Source: JADJYF01 sp050186725 (GTDB taxonomy: Bacteria; Pseudomonadota; Gammaproteobacteria; Ga0077536). Taken from it: DNA of 64,000 nucleotides. The notes beneath the pieces were generated by a model, which made no database searches, was not told where the DNA came from, and saw nothing but the letters and a program-made list of their open reading frames with translations. Position numbers and translations under genes: made by a program. Positions 44,053 to 53,067 of this stretch are shown piece by piece; the stretch's first letter is position 1; each line of letters begins with the position of its first letter. The stretch covers positions 77,616 to 141,615 of the forward strand of contig JBFWYG010000004.1 of assembly GCA_050186725.1 (NCBI GenBank), given 5' to 3'.

Positions 44053-45020
44053 AGCCGGAGAAATCTCCTCGCCGCCGCTTCGGTCGCGTCGCCCGCGCAG
44101 GTCTTGCTCGAGGCGAGGAAGCCGGCCAGGTTCTCCTGCTGGATGGCGTAGGGGTAATCCGTGCCGGCGAACACCTGGCCGGGCGCGAAGCTGCCGGCGA
44201 GGTGGTCGAGCCAGGCGGCGTCGTAGACCAGGCTGTCGAAGTAGCAGCGCGCGGCATAGGCGTGCGGCGCTTCGGGCAATACGCCGCCGAAGCCGCCGCT
44301 GGTCAGCCAGCCCTGGTGCAGGCGATGGGTGAGCGGAATGATCGCGCCGCCGCCGTGGCTGAAACCGATGCGCAAGGTCGGGTGACGGGCCAGCAGCCCC
44401 GAGCGAATGAGGGTGATCGCGGCAAGCCCGGTATCGAGCGGAAAGGCCGCGAAGGGCACGAGGTCCGGAAAACTCTGCAGCCGTTCCGCCCCGACGGGAT
44501 GGAGCGCGTGCACGAACACCGCGAGCCCGAGCCGCGCGCATTCGGCGAAGAAGGCTTCGAAGCGCGCCTCGCCGGGAAACGCGCCGTTGATGTTGCTGCC
44601 GATCTGGACTCCGGCGAAACCGTCGGCGGCGAGGCGTTCGAGCTCACGCGTCGCGACATCGACGTCCTGCAGCGGCACCGTGCCGAGCCCATGGAAGCGC
44701 GCGGGCCGTGCCGCGACCATCTCGGCAATGACGTGATTCACGTAGCGCGCGAGCGAGAGGCCTTCGGCCGCGTCGAACCAGTAGGACAGGAGTTCCGGCA
44801 TCGGCGACAGCGCCTGCGCCGCGATGCCATCCCTGTCCATGTCCTCGAGACGCCGCGCGACATTCCAGGAGCGCGCGTCCAGTTCGCGAAAGGCCTTGCC
44901 GGCGAATTCGATGACGCCGTGATCGGCGTCGCGCAGGCACATGCACGGCCAGCGCGACTGGCTCGTCGGTGCGGGCGGAAAGCTCGCCGGCACAACATGG
45001 GCATGGACGTCGATCAGCAT
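44049..45020 (-). CDS. ACMSD-type amidohydrolase (probable decarboxylase)
   Basis: 323-aa metal-dependent amidohydrolase-2 protein. The ligand set equals that of alpha-amino-beta-carboxymuconate-semialdehyde decarboxylase: His6 and His8 (DVHAH), His171 (FVHALHP), His222 (GFSHGGG) and Asp288 (GTDYPY). Non-oxidative decarboxylation of a carboxylated ring-cleavage product is therefore likely. It is the last gene of the operon from 48458, 10 bp after the SDR. In the p-cumate route this step is done by an unrelated enzyme (CmtD), so the operon is a variant. Its stop lies in a REP unit. Confidence 0.85.
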   Translation of the reverse strand: MLIDVHAHVVPASFPPAPTSQSRWPCMCLRDADHGVIEFAGKAFRELDARSWNVARRLEDMDRDGIAAQALSPMPELLSYWFDAAEGLSLARYVNHVIAEMVAARPARFHGLGTVPLQDVDVATRELERLAADGFAGVQIGSNINGAFPGEARFEAFFAECARLGLAVFVHALHPVGAERLQSFPDLVPFAAFPLDTGLAAITLIRSGLLARHPTLRIGFSHGGGAIIPLTHRLHQGWLTSGGFGGVLPEAPHAYAARCYFDSLVYDAAWLDHLAGSFAPGQVFAGTDYPYAIQQENLAGFLASSKTCAGDATEAAARRFLRL

Positions 45021-45030
45021 GGCGTCGGCG

Positions 45031-45774
45031 TCACAGCATGGTGCTGCCGCCGTTGACGCTGATCACCTGGCCGGTGACGAAGCTCGCCTCGTCGCGGGCG
45101 AGGTAGGCGACCATCGAGGCGACCTCTTCCATCCGCCCCGGGCGACCCATGGGGATCACCGCGTTGAACTGCATGACCCAGGGGTCGTTCTTCGCCATCA
45201 GCTGCTCGACCATGGGAGTCGCCACCATGCAGGGCGCGACGGTGTTGACCGTGATGTTGTTCCGCGCGAACTCGCGCGCGAGCCCGGTGGTGAGCCCGTG
45301 CATGCCGCCCTTGGCGGCGTTGTAGGCGGCGTGTTCCGGCAGGCCGTTTCGCACCGAGTCGGCGCCGATGTTGATCACCCGCCCGCCGCCCTGCGCGAGC
45401 ATCACCGGCAGCACGGCGTGACAGCACCACAGCACGGTCCACAGGTTGCGATCGATGGTCTGCTTGAGCGTCTCGGCGGTGTGCTGCAGGAACGGCCGGA
45501 TGACGCCGCCACCCGCGTTGTTGACCAGGATGTCGATGCGCCCGAAGGCCGCCTGCGTCTCGGCCACCAGGCGCTGCACCGTCGCCTGCTCGCTCAGATC
45601 GCCGGAAAAGCCCAGCGCCTCACCGGGCAGCCCGGCGGCGACCGCGGCGCAGGTATCGGCGAGATCGGCCACGCACACCCGCGCGCCGTCGGCGGCAAGG
45701 CGTTCGGCGATGACGAGGCCGATGCCGCCCGCAGCGCCGGTGACGATGGCGGTCTTGCCAGCAAGATCAGGCAT
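45031..45774 (-). CDS. SDR, probable cis-dihydrodiol dehydrogenase
   Basis: 247-aa classical SDR: TGAAGGIG near residue 13, NNAGGG near 87, catalytic Ser in NIGADSV and YNAAK, FabG-like end SFVTGQVISVNGGST. From its position between a ring-hydroxylating dioxygenase and an extradiol dioxygenase it should rearomatise the cis-dihydrodiol to the catechol with NAD+. That role is inferred from context; other SDR roles are possible. Spacers to both neighbours are about 10 bp. Confidence 0.83.
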   Translation of the reverse strand: MPDLAGKTAIVTGAAGGIGLVIAERLAADGARVCVADLADTCAAVAAGLPGEALGFSGDLSEQATVQRLVAETQAAFGRIDILVNNAGGGVIRPFLQHTAETLKQTIDRNLWTVLWCCHAVLPVMLAQGGGRVINIGADSVRNGLPEHAAYNAAKGGMHGLTTGLAREFARNNITVNTVAPCMVATPMVEQLMAKNDPWVMQFNAVIPMGRPGRMEEVASMVAYLARDEASFVTGQVISVNGGSTML

Positions 45775-45783
45775 GGAAGGTCC

Positions 45784-46686
45784 TCACGGGGTGGCCACTT
45801 CGATGGGACCGCCGCGGCCGAACTCGGCTGTCGGCTTCGCGCCCCAGTAATCGATCGACTCCAAGGCCATCGGCAGACGGCGCGGCGCGCGCGGCGCGTC
45901 CTCGGGAAAGAGCTCCATACCGAAGCTGTACTCGAGCGTGAGGCCGTCCGGGTCGAGGAAGTACAGGAAGATCGATTCCGACGGCGGATGACGCCCCGGG
46001 CCGAACACCACCGGCACATCGAGCGCCTTGGCGCGGTACAGCGCGCGACCGATGTCGTCGATGTCGGTCACCATGAAATTCACGTGGTGCAGACGATTGG
46101 CGTCGGCATTGCTGAGACCGAAGGAGTGGTGCAAGGGGTTCGGAAAGCAGCGCATGAACGTCACCGCGCCATCGATGCGATCCGACACCCGGTAGTTCAG
46201 CGCCTCGATGAAGAACTTCTCGGTCTCGGCGTGGGTGCGGGTGCCGAGCACCACGTGGCCGAGCCGCACGATCTGCGTGACCGTGGGCGTAAAGGGCGTG
46301 GCCGCGGTCGCGAAGTCTTCCAGGTACTCGAAGGTCGCGCCGGTGTTGGGCTCGGTGATGCGGAATGCGCGCGCCATGCCGTGCGCCCCGCAGTAGTCTG
46401 CGTCCATGTCGCGCACCGCGAGACCGAGGCCACGCAGGTGATGGCGCAGCCGGTCGAGATCTTCCGGGGAAGCCATCTGCCAGCCGACCCGCTTCAGCCC
46501 CGCCTGCGGCGCCTCGCACAGCACGAGGTCATGATGGCGGGCACTGCAGCGGTAGAACCGCTCGCCGTCGATTTCGCCGGCCGGCATCAGGCCGAGCATG
46601 CCGGTGTAGAAAGGCTGCGAGCGCGCATGATCGGTGACGTTCAGCGCGACATAGGCGAGCCGTCGGTAGCGGAAGTCCAGGGCCAT
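45784..46686 (-). CDS. Extradiol ring-cleavage dioxygenase (VOC type)
   Basis: 300-aa two-domain extradiol dioxygenase with Fe(II) ligands His144 (RLGHVVLG), His200/201 (LHHVNFMV) and Glu252 (LEYSF). It resembles 2,3-dihydroxy-p-cumate 3,4-dioxygenase and other carboxylated-catechol dioxygenases more than the BphC-like protein at 15923. It sits in the operon between the beta subunit and the SDR. The product would carry a carboxyl group, in keeping with the decarboxylase downstream. Confidence 0.87.
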   Translation of the reverse strand: MALDFRYRRLAYVALNVTDHARSQPFYTGMLGLMPAGEIDGERFYRCSARHHDLVLCEAPQAGLKRVGWQMASPEDLDRLRHHLRGLGLAVRDMDADYCGAHGMARAFRITEPNTGATFEYLEDFATAATPFTPTVTQIVRLGHVVLGTRTHAETEKFFIEALNYRVSDRIDGAVTFMRCFPNPLHHSFGLSNADANRLHHVNFMVTDIDDIGRALYRAKALDVPVVFGPGRHPPSESIFLYFLDPDGLTLEYSFGMELFPEDAPRAPRRLPMALESIDYWGAKPTAEFGRGGPIEVATP

Positions 46687-46695
46687 GGGGACGCC

Positions 46696-47193
46696 TCAGG
46701 GAATGATGCTGACCTTGCCCTGATCGCGGATGTCGTCCTGATCGAGGAAGGTCTTCTTGCACAGGATGCGCAGTTCGCCGTCGACCCGCGTCATCTCGTA
46801 CAGATGGTGGCCGAAGAAGGTGTCGGTCACGCCGAGCTTGCTGCGCCACGTGACGAAATTCGAGGTCAGCGTGAAGCGCGCCGCGTCGCCTTCCACCACC
46901 CGCACGTTGCTGACCATGCGCCGGCAGCGCGAGCGCGGAAACTCGGCGTGGGCGGTGCGCTTCTTGAGACGCTTCACCCGCTCGCACAGGCGATGGTAGT
47001 CGTCGGCCACGTAGAACAAGGTGGTGCTCGGATCGGCATCGTCCTCGGCGCCGGCCGGCGGAATGAAGTAGCGCGCGCCCTCGACGAACAAGGCCAGCCA
47101 CTCGTCCAGCCGCCAGGCGTCGAGCAAGGCGGCCTCACCGTAGAGGAAGTCCTCCAGTTCGTCGCGACTCGCGCCCACACTCGCCGCGTTCAT
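46696..47193 (-). CDS. Aromatic-ring-hydroxylating dioxygenase, beta subunit
   Basis: 165-aa cystatin/SnoaL-like-fold small subunit. DELEDFLYGEAALLDAWRLDEWLALF at the N-terminus and SNVRVVEG, FTLTSNFVTWRSK later are typical. It has a structural role in the alpha3beta3 oxygenase. The ATG overlaps the alpha stop by 4 bp. A long frame reading through from the alpha gene is not real. Confidence 0.9.
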   Translation of the reverse strand: MNAASVGASRDELEDFLYGEAALLDAWRLDEWLALFVEGARYFIPPAGAEDDADPSTTLFYVADDYHRLCERVKRLKKRTAHAEFPRSRCRRMVSNVRVVEGDAARFTLTSNFVTWRSKLGVTDTFFGHHLYEMTRVDGELRILCKKTFLDQDDIRDQGKVSIIP

Positions 47194-48458
47194 GGCGTCG
47201 CCCTCGTCACGCGCTGGTGCCACTCGCGCCAGAAGGCGCGCATCTGCGCCTCGTCGTCCACCTGTGGCTCGTCGCTCAGGTAGCCCTTGGAGATATCGTT
47301 CCAGCCCTCGCCTCCCAGGCTGCCATAGCCACGCTGGCACAGCGCCAGCGCCTCGCAGTCGTCCGGCGTGGCGAAGCCGCCTGGCCCCAGGAACTCGAGG
47401 AAATTGAACAGGCGCAGTTCGCGCATGCGCGCCGACTCGCCGCGCGGCGCCAGCGCCCAGGCGTTCACCACCTGGCGGTCCGGCGCGGTCGGATAGAAGG
47501 TGCGCAAGGTCACGGCCATGATGTCGTTCACGACCAGGTTGGGAAAGATGAGCAGGTTGCGGTTGGTGGTGGCCATGCGCTCGGCGCGCTCGGGTCCGAA
47601 GCGTTCCACCAGCCGCGCCTTGGTGGCCGCCACTTCGCGCTCGGCATCCTCGCCCCAGGCCGGCACGCTCTGCGCGATGGGCCGGCCCCAGGGCGCGGTG
47701 TACTGCACCACGGCGTGTCCGTTGCCGAGATCGAAGGCCTGGCCCTTGATAGCTATCTCGACCAGCGCGCCGGGCTTGGACTTCACGTAGTCGAAGTAGC
47801 TGACATGCGTCGGCAGGCCGTGATAGCCGTCGAAGCTGTTCTCGCACAAGAGCTTCCAGTTGGCTTCGAAGCCGTACTCCTGGGTGCCGCCGACGATCTC
47901 CATGCCCGCCTCGCCCTGGTCCAGCACGAGATCGAGATACTCGCGCGCGCCGCCGAGGTAGGTGGGCAGGTCCACGCCTTCGGCCTTGAAGTGCACGAAC
48001 CACAGGCCGCGATACTGCGCGAGCCGCGGCACCGGCACGAGGTCGTGCAGACCGCCGGCGCGCGTGCCGGCGCCATAGGCCTCGTCCCCTGGGCGGTTGA
48101 CCAGGCGACCTTCCAGGTCGAAAGCCCAGGAATGGTAGAAGCAGCGGAACATCGCGCCGTTGCCGGCGCGCTCGCGACACACCAGCGCGCCGCGATGCGG
48201 GCAAGTGTTGAAGAAGCAACGCGCTTGGCCGTCTTTGCCGCGGACGAACAAGAGGTCGCGGCCCGCGACCCGGCGCGCGAGGAAGTCGCCGTTGCCAGCC
48301 AGTTCGGACTCGTGGGCGAGATACAGCCAGGCGTCGTCGAAGATGGCCTGCCGCTCTCGGACCAGTACTTCGTCGCAGGTAAAAGCGCGGCGCGCGACGC
48401 GGAACAGGCCGCGCTCGCGATCGTCCTCGAGCAGGGCCGGCGCTGGACTGACGGACAT
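47190..48458 (-). CDS. Aromatic-ring-hydroxylating dioxygenase, alpha subunit (Rieske)
   Basis: Catalytic subunit that adds O2 as a cis-diol to an aromatic ring. From ATG 48458 the Rieske ligands are Cys86-x-His88 and Cys106-xx-His109; the mononuclear iron ligands His213 and His218 lie in DGYHGLPTH, with the Asp further on. It resembles p-cumate and benzoate-type dioxygenases. ATG 48458 is preferred because GAGGG precedes it; ATG 48473 is possible. No ferredoxin or reductase gene follows, but a matching reductase is at 56432. It is the first gene of the operon and divergent from a TetR gene. Confidence 0.9.
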   Translation of the reverse strand: MSVSPAPALLEDDRERGLFRVARRAFTCDEVLVRERQAIFDDAWLYLAHESELAGNGDFLARRVAGRDLLFVRGKDGQARCFFNTCPHRGALVCRERAGNGAMFRCFYHSWAFDLEGRLVNRPGDEAYGAGTRAGGLHDLVPVPRLAQYRGLWFVHFKAEGVDLPTYLGGAREYLDLVLDQGEAGMEIVGGTQEYGFEANWKLLCENSFDGYHGLPTHVSYFDYVKSKPGALVEIAIKGQAFDLGNGHAVVQYTAPWGRPIAQSVPAWGEDAEREVAATKARLVERFGPERAERMATTNRNLLIFPNLVVNDIMAVTLRTFYPTAPDRQVVNAWALAPRGESARMRELRLFNFLEFLGPGGFATPDDCEALALCQRGYGSLGGEGWNDISKGYLSDEPQVDDEAQMRAFWREWHQRVTRATP

Positions 48459-48619
48459 GGTGGCTGCCCTCATGGCGAATTCAGAAACCGTGCAGTTGGT
48501 TTGTTTTTGCAAGCTACAGGTTGCCAGGCGCAAAGTAAACCCTGAAAACCCGGCACTTCGGGCGATGACTGGACCTTCACCGACCGGTTACACTGTTTTT
48601 ACTACTACGCCGCCAGCCG
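48459..48619. promoter_or_regulatory. Divergent dioxygenase/TetR promoter region
   Basis: 161 bp shared by the dioxygenase operon and the TetR regulator. AAACC (48485-48489) and GGTTT (48498-48502) form an inverted pair close to the dioxygenase start that could be a TetR operator; an ACCGGT palindrome lies near 48580. Both are short. Confidence 0.35.
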
Positions 48620-49279
48620 ATGTCGACCACCGCCACACCCGTCCGCATTCCCCAGGCCGAACGCTCGGCGCGCATGCAGCGCCGCCTGGCGGAGGCCGCC
48701 TTCGAAGTGATCCGGGACGGCGGCTACGTGCACTTCCGCACCGCCGCCGTGGCGCGCGCGGCCGGCGTGTCGCAGGGCGCGCAGCTCCACCATTATCCGA
48801 CCAAGAACGCGCTGGCCGAGGCCGCCATCGACTACGCCTGGTCGCGCGCGACGGACGAGTCGCTCGCACGCATCGCGCGCTTCCAGGCAGGCGACGACGC
48901 CATCGCCGCGCTGATGGCCGACAGCGAGGCCTTCTTCTTCTCGGACTACTTTCGCGTCGCGCTCGACATCCTGATGGCGGGCGGCGGAGACGAAGCGCTG
49001 CGCGACGCGCTGGTGGCGAGCACGCTCGAGCATCGCAATCGCGTGGAGCGGTTGTGGCTGGAGAAGCTCGTCGAAGAAGGTTGGGCGCTCGGCGACGCCG
49101 AGGACGTGCTCGCGCTGACCATGAGCCTGGCCCGCGGCTTCGCCGTGCGCGCGCTGGTCGAGCCGAGGCGCGAGCGCTTTCGTCGCCTGTGCGCGCGCTG
49201 GGTCGCGATAGTCGGGGCCGCGGGTCTCGGTCCGCAGCGCAGCGCGCGCAAAGCGCGTCGCGCGCGGCGCGAGGCCTGA
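48620..49279 (+). CDS. TetR-family transcriptional regulator
   Basis: 219-aa regulator with an N-terminal HTH (about 18-65: RLAEAAFEVIRDGGYVHFRTAAVARAAGVSQGAQLHHYPTKNALAEAA) and a helical ligand domain. The C-terminal tail is Arg/Ala-rich. It probably represses the divergent dioxygenase operon until an aromatic effector or CoA ester is bound. It is also followed by the kinase unit at 49351 by 71 bp on the same strand, so it may be co-transcribed with that. Confidence 0.85.
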   Translation: MSTTATPVRIPQAERSARMQRRLAEAAFEVIRDGGYVHFRTAAVARAAGVSQGAQLHHYPTKNALAEAAIDYAWSRATDESLARIARFQAGDDAIAALMADSEAFFFSDYFRVALDILMAGGGDEALRDALVASTLEHRNRVERLWLEKLVEEGWALGDAEDVLALTMSLARGFAVRALVEPRRERFRRLCARWVAIVGAAGLGPQRSARKARRARREA

Positions 49280-49350
49280 AGCGCGCGCGCATCCGTGGCG
49301 CTCGCCACGATTCATCACAGCTCGCGGCCAGGGCCGCATGGGGAGACGAG

Positions 49351-50523
49351 ATGGGACTCAGCTTCGCGGAGATCAAGGCGGCCTACGAGCGCGAACAGGC
49401 GCAGGCGGGCAAGGTGTGGAACAAGGAGCAGATTCCGCTCGCCTGGGATCTCATCACCCCCGAGTGGCTGACCGACACGCTGATCGGCGCGGGCAAGGCC
49501 GAGCAGGTCGTCGGCTACCGGCTCGACGAGCAGGACGAAGGCACTGCCAGCAGGCGACGCATCTTCCTCGAGTACAACGCGGCCGGCCGGGCCGCCGGGC
49601 TGCCGGCCACGGTGTTCGGCAAGTCGACCCAGCATCTGGAGAACCGCTTCATCATCGGCATGAACGGCGGCATCGAGGCCGAGGTCACGTTCTACCAGGC
49701 GGTGCGGCCCAGGCTCGACATCGAGGCGCCGCGCGCGCTGCACGCGCGCTTCGATGCGAGTTCGCTCAATTCCATCATCCTCCTGCACGACATGCGGGAC
49801 GAAGTGACCTTCTGCCCCTACGACCAGCCCATGACGCTGGACCTCGCCAGGAGCCAGATGCGGGTGCTGGCGACGCTGCACGCGGCCTACTACCAGAGCC
49901 CCGAACTCGCCACCACGCTCGCACCCTGGAACGACTGGGAGGTGTACTTCGCCATCACCGCCAAGGAGGCCGGCTTCGAGCAGGCCTGCCAGCGCGGCTT
50001 CGCCGAGGCGCGCGACGTGGTGCCGCCGGCGCTGTTCGCCCACGAGGCCGAGATCTGGCCGGCGACGGTCGAGGCCATCGCGCTGCACTCGCGCCTGCCG
50101 CGCATGCTGGTGCACTCCGACGTGCATCTGAAGAACTGGTACGTGGCGGCGCCGGATCGCATGGGCCTCACCGACTGGCAGTGCTCGTGCAAGGGCCACT
50201 GGAGTCGCGACCTGTCCTACTGCATCTCGACCGCGTTGACCGTCGAACAGCGGCGCGCCTGGGAGAAGGAGTTGCTCACTTATTACCTGGAGTTGATGCA
50301 CGCCAAGGGCGTGCCGGCCATCGCCTTCGATGACGCCTGGCTCGCCTACCGCGCGCAGATGTTTCCCGCGCTCGCCTGGTGGACCGGCACCTTGGGCCAG
50401 CCGCCAGAGGCGCCGGCCATGCAGCCGCGCGCCGCGAGCCTGACCTTCATCGAGCGCATGGCCAACGCGGTGCACGACCTCGACTCGCTGCGCGCGGTGC
50501 GCGACGCCCAGGCGCGCTTCTGA
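49351..50523 (+). CDS. APH-fold small-molecule kinase 1 (EcKinase/CHK-like)
   Basis: 390-aa protein of the aminoglycoside phosphotransferase/choline kinase fold. ATP-binding Lys91 (VFGKST) and Glu109 (GGIEAEV) are present; the catalytic loop HSDVHLKN has Asp257 and Asn262; the metal site LTDWQ has Asp275. The set is complete, so kinase activity is expected, on an alcohol or similar group. It is a different branch from kinases 2 and 3 (HSDVH instead of HGDYR). GGGGAGACGAG precedes the ATG. A second kinase begins 7 bp after the stop. Antibiotic resistance is unlikely from context. Confidence 0.8.
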   Translation: MGLSFAEIKAAYEREQAQAGKVWNKEQIPLAWDLITPEWLTDTLIGAGKAEQVVGYRLDEQDEGTASRRRIFLEYNAAGRAAGLPATVFGKSTQHLENRFIIGMNGGIEAEVTFYQAVRPRLDIEAPRALHARFDASSLNSIILLHDMRDEVTFCPYDQPMTLDLARSQMRVLATLHAAYYQSPELATTLAPWNDWEVYFAITAKEAGFEQACQRGFAEARDVVPPALFAHEAEIWPATVEAIALHSRLPRMLVHSDVHLKNWYVAAPDRMGLTDWQCSCKGHWSRDLSYCISTALTVEQRRAWEKELLTYYLELMHAKGVPAIAFDDAWLAYRAQMFPALAWWTGTLGQPPEAPAMQPRAASLTFIERMANAVHDLDSLRAVRDAQARF

Positions 50524-50530
50524 ACCGGCT

Positions 50531-51724
50531 ATGCCCTGGTTCGACAAGGATCGGCCGTCGGCGGACGCCATCGCGAGGCTCCGCGCGCGCTTTGCCTGCG
50601 AGCCGGAGATCGACCGCATCCTGACGCGCAAGCTCGAGCAGCGCGCGGGACCGGGCTATCGGCGTCACAGCCTCGCCGAACTGGTGAGCGCCACCGCGGC
50701 ACTGATCGGCGCGCGTCACGGCGCGGACTGTCACATCAGCGACGCGCGCTGGCTGACCGGTGGCGTCTCCAAGCTGCAGGTGGCTTTCACTCTCCACTGG
50801 ACCCCGCCCGAGGGCACGCCTACGCGCACGCCGATGGTGCTGCGCATGGAGTCGGCCGAATCGCTGGTCGAGACCAGCCGCGTGCGCGAGTTCGAACTCC
50901 TGCGCGCCATGCAGGACGTGGTTCCCGTGCCGCCGGTGTACTGGCTGGACGCGAGCGGCGAACACCTGCCCTACCCGGCCATCGTCTACGGCTTCATGCC
51001 GGGCGTGACCAAGCCGCGCGACGCCACCAGCCAGGCGAGCGGCATGGGCACGCGCCTCGGCGCGCGCTGGCGCGACGCGCTCGGGCCGCAGTTCCTCGCC
51101 ACGCTCGCGCGCATCCACGGCCATGCCCCCGCGCCGGACGCGCTGCCGAGCTTCGTGCGGCCGGCGGCCGGCACGATGGCGCTCGATCTCGATCTCGATC
51201 ACTGGGAGCGCGTGTGGGAGGAGGACGCCGACGAAGACGTGCCGCTGATGCGCTTCGCGATGGCCTGGCTGCGCGCGCATCGCCCCGCCTGCGCGCGCCC
51301 GGTGCTGCTGCACGGCGACTATCGCATGGGCAATTTTCTCTTCACCGAAGAGGACGCGCGCATCACCGCGATCCTCGACTGGGAGATGGCGCGCTTCGGC
51401 GATCACCATTTCGATCTCGCCTGGGTCAGTCACCCGGCCTACGGCGCGCTGGCCGAGGACGGCCACACGCGCCTGGTGGCCGGGCTCATGCCCCAGGCGG
51501 AGTTCTTCGCGCGCTACGAGGCGCTCACCGGCCTCGCCGTCGATGCGCGGCGGCTGCACTACTACCGCGTGCTGGCCGGCTACGTGCAGGGCACGCTCGC
51601 GCTCGCCTGCGCGTGGCGCGCGGCGCGCAACGCCAAGACCCACCAGGACGCGCTGGCCGCGTGGATCGTCGGCATCGGTCCGCGCCTGCTCGCCGAACTG
51701 CGCGACCTGCTGGACGCCGCCTGA
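50531..51724 (+). CDS. APH-fold phosphotransferase 2 (LvaA-like)
   Basis: 397-aa kinase of the phosphotransferase family seen in LvaA and in the kinase domain of ACAD10/11. The glycine-rich segment LTGGVSKLQ lies at 75-83; Arg105 in VLRME takes the usual Lys position; the catalytic loop HGDYRMGN gives Asp263 and Asn268; ILDWEMA gives Asp283. The branch phosphorylates the 4-hydroxyl of hydroxyacyl-CoAs in the systems known. It is followed 10 bp later by a small helical protein, as lvaA is followed by lvaB. A close paralog is kinase 3 at 54225. Confidence 0.82.
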   Translation: MPWFDKDRPSADAIARLRARFACEPEIDRILTRKLEQRAGPGYRRHSLAELVSATAALIGARHGADCHISDARWLTGGVSKLQVAFTLHWTPPEGTPTRTPMVLRMESAESLVETSRVREFELLRAMQDVVPVPPVYWLDASGEHLPYPAIVYGFMPGVTKPRDATSQASGMGTRLGARWRDALGPQFLATLARIHGHAPAPDALPSFVRPAAGTMALDLDLDHWERVWEEDADEDVPLMRFAMAWLRAHRPACARPVLLHGDYRMGNFLFTEEDARITAILDWEMARFGDHHFDLAWVSHPAYGALAEDGHTRLVAGLMPQAEFFARYEALTGLAVDARRLHYYRVLAGYVQGTLALACAWRAARNAKTHQDALAAWIVGIGPRLLAELRDLLDAA

Positions 51725-51734
51725 GGAGCACACG

Positions 51735-52253
51735 ATGCAATTGCGTGACGATCTCTGCCTGGACAGCGCCGTGCGTACGCTCGCCGACATCGTGCGGCCG
51801 GCGGTGGATGCCGATGACGTGCACGCGCGGGAACAGCTGGAAGTGGTCATCGGGCTGCTGTCGCTGATGCGCGAGCGGCAGGCGCTCGCCTGGCGCTACG
51901 ACCTCGACGAACTCGCGCGCCTGCTGGCGTTCAGTAGAGCGCTCGCCGCGCTCGATGCGCGCGGCGCCGACGGTGCGCTGCAGACCCTTGCCACGATGGG
52001 CGCCGAGGTCCTCGACCGCGCGCAGACCGGGCCCGATGAAGTGCGCCAGGCCTCGCGCGCGCTCCGCGAGGCGAGCGGCGCGCTGGCGGCGGCGCTCTAC
52101 GCGGAAGGCGAGCCTGAGTTGCGCGCGCGCGTGCAGCGCCTGGTGCTGGACAATGCCGCCGAACAGCTCACCCGCGAACGTGCCTGGTTCGCGCCGCAGG
52201 GCTGGGAACTCGATCCCGCCGCCCTGCCGCCCATCGACGCGCTGCTGAAGTGA
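51735..52253 (+). CDS. Small helical protein, paralog 1 (LvaB/DUF6285-like?)
   Basis: 172-aa protein predicted all-helical, with no signal peptide or membrane segment. It shares a pattern with the protein at 53068: an amphipathic helix with a (D/E)(I/V)(V/I)xPA(V/L) end, an AR(E/D)Q helix followed by a RY-L-L-LA stretch, and a C-terminal RER(A/S)W ... G segment ending in a LP-x-(I/F) piece. I do not recognise the family with confidence. The location, 10 bp behind an LvaA-like kinase, and the helix layout suggest a remote relative of DUF6285, the group I link to LvaB. ATG 51735 has GAGGAG. It converges with an SDR. Confidence 0.6.
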   Translation: MQLRDDLCLDSAVRTLADIVRPAVDADDVHAREQLEVVIGLLSLMRERQALAWRYDLDELARLLAFSRALAALDARGADGALQTLATMGAEVLDRAQTGPDEVRQASRALREASGALAAALYAEGEPELRARVQRLVLDNAAEQLTRERAWFAPQGWELDPAALPPIDALLK

Positions 52254-52259
52254 GCCCGC

Positions 52260-53027
52260 TCAGAAGCCGATGTGCGCGCCGCCGTCGATGGAGAGATGCT
52301 GGCCGGTGATGTAGCTCGCGCCGTCGGACAGCAGGAAGCAGCACGGCGTCGCCACTTCGTCCGGCTGCGCGATGCGCGCCATCGGAATGCCGGCCATGGT
52401 GCGCTCGATGAACTTGGGGCCGCGGATGACTTCGGTCATCGGCGTCTCCACCGCGCCGAAACATACGCTGTTCACGCAGATGCCCAGGCGCGCCCACTCG
52501 CGCGCCGCGCTCATGGTGATGCCGAGCACGCCGGCCTTGGCCGCGCCGTAGTTGATCTGCCCGATGGTCCCCCGCCGGCCGGCGATGGACGACACGTTGA
52601 CGATGCGTCGCGGCGCCGTGTCGCCCGCCTCGCAGCGCTCCAGCATGTGCCGCCCCACCGCCTGCAGGCAGTTGAACACGCCCGACAGGTTGACATCGAT
52701 CACCGCCTGCCAGTCGGCCAGCGACATCTTGTGGATCATCGCCGTGCGGATGATACCGGCGTTGTTGAACAGACCGTTGACGTCGCCGTGACGCGCGACC
52801 ACGTCGGCCACCATCTGCTGCACGAAGCCCGGATCCGCCACGCTGCCGACGTGCACGCTGTGCGCCGCGCCGAGCTCGGCGGCAGTGGCCCTCACGCCGT
52901 CGCCGTTCAGGTCGACCAGCGCGAGCGTCGCGCCGAGCGCCGCGGCCTTGCGCGCCACGCCCTGGCCGATGCCCTGGGCCGCGCCGGTGATGATGATGAC
53001 GCGGCCGTTCAGGTTCATGGGATTCAT
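52260..53027 (-). CDS. Short-chain dehydrogenase/reductase
   Basis: 255-aa classical SDR: TGAAQGIG at residues about 14-21, NNAG near 90, catalytic NVSSIAG then YGAAK, end SYITGQHLSIDGGAH. It would reduce or oxidise a ketone or alcohol on an intermediate. It is the last gene of the minus-strand unit starting with the reductase at 57508; the next gene upstream ends 40 bp away. In levulinate catabolism the equivalent SDR, LvaD, reduces the 4-keto group before phosphorylation, so an analogous role is possible. Start at 53027 or 53018. Confidence 0.83.
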   Translation of the reverse strand: MNPMNLNGRVIIITGAAQGIGQGVARKAAALGATLALVDLNGDGVRATAAELGAAHSVHVGSVADPGFVQQMVADVVARHGDVNGLFNNAGIIRTAMIHKMSLADWQAVIDVNLSGVFNCLQAVGRHMLERCEAGDTAPRRIVNVSSIAGRRGTIGQINYGAAKAGVLGITMSAAREWARLGICVNSVCFGAVETPMTEVIRGPKFIERTMAGIPMARIAQPDEVATPCCFLLSDGASYITGQHLSIDGGAHIGF

Positions 53028-53067
53028 CTTGGCTCTTCTCCTGCTCGAGTATCTGGGAGGGTGATCG

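Noticed and set aside
43825..44541. 238-aa minus-strand frame ending in the Arg-rich leader
   Set aside because: It runs through the amidohydrolase gene in another frame and the REP pair; only the last 23 codons are considered as a possible leader.
49351..50523. Aminoglycoside resistance gene
   Set aside because: The APH fold is shared, but context and the motif branch (HSDVH, TDWQ) fit metabolic kinases of catabolic loci.
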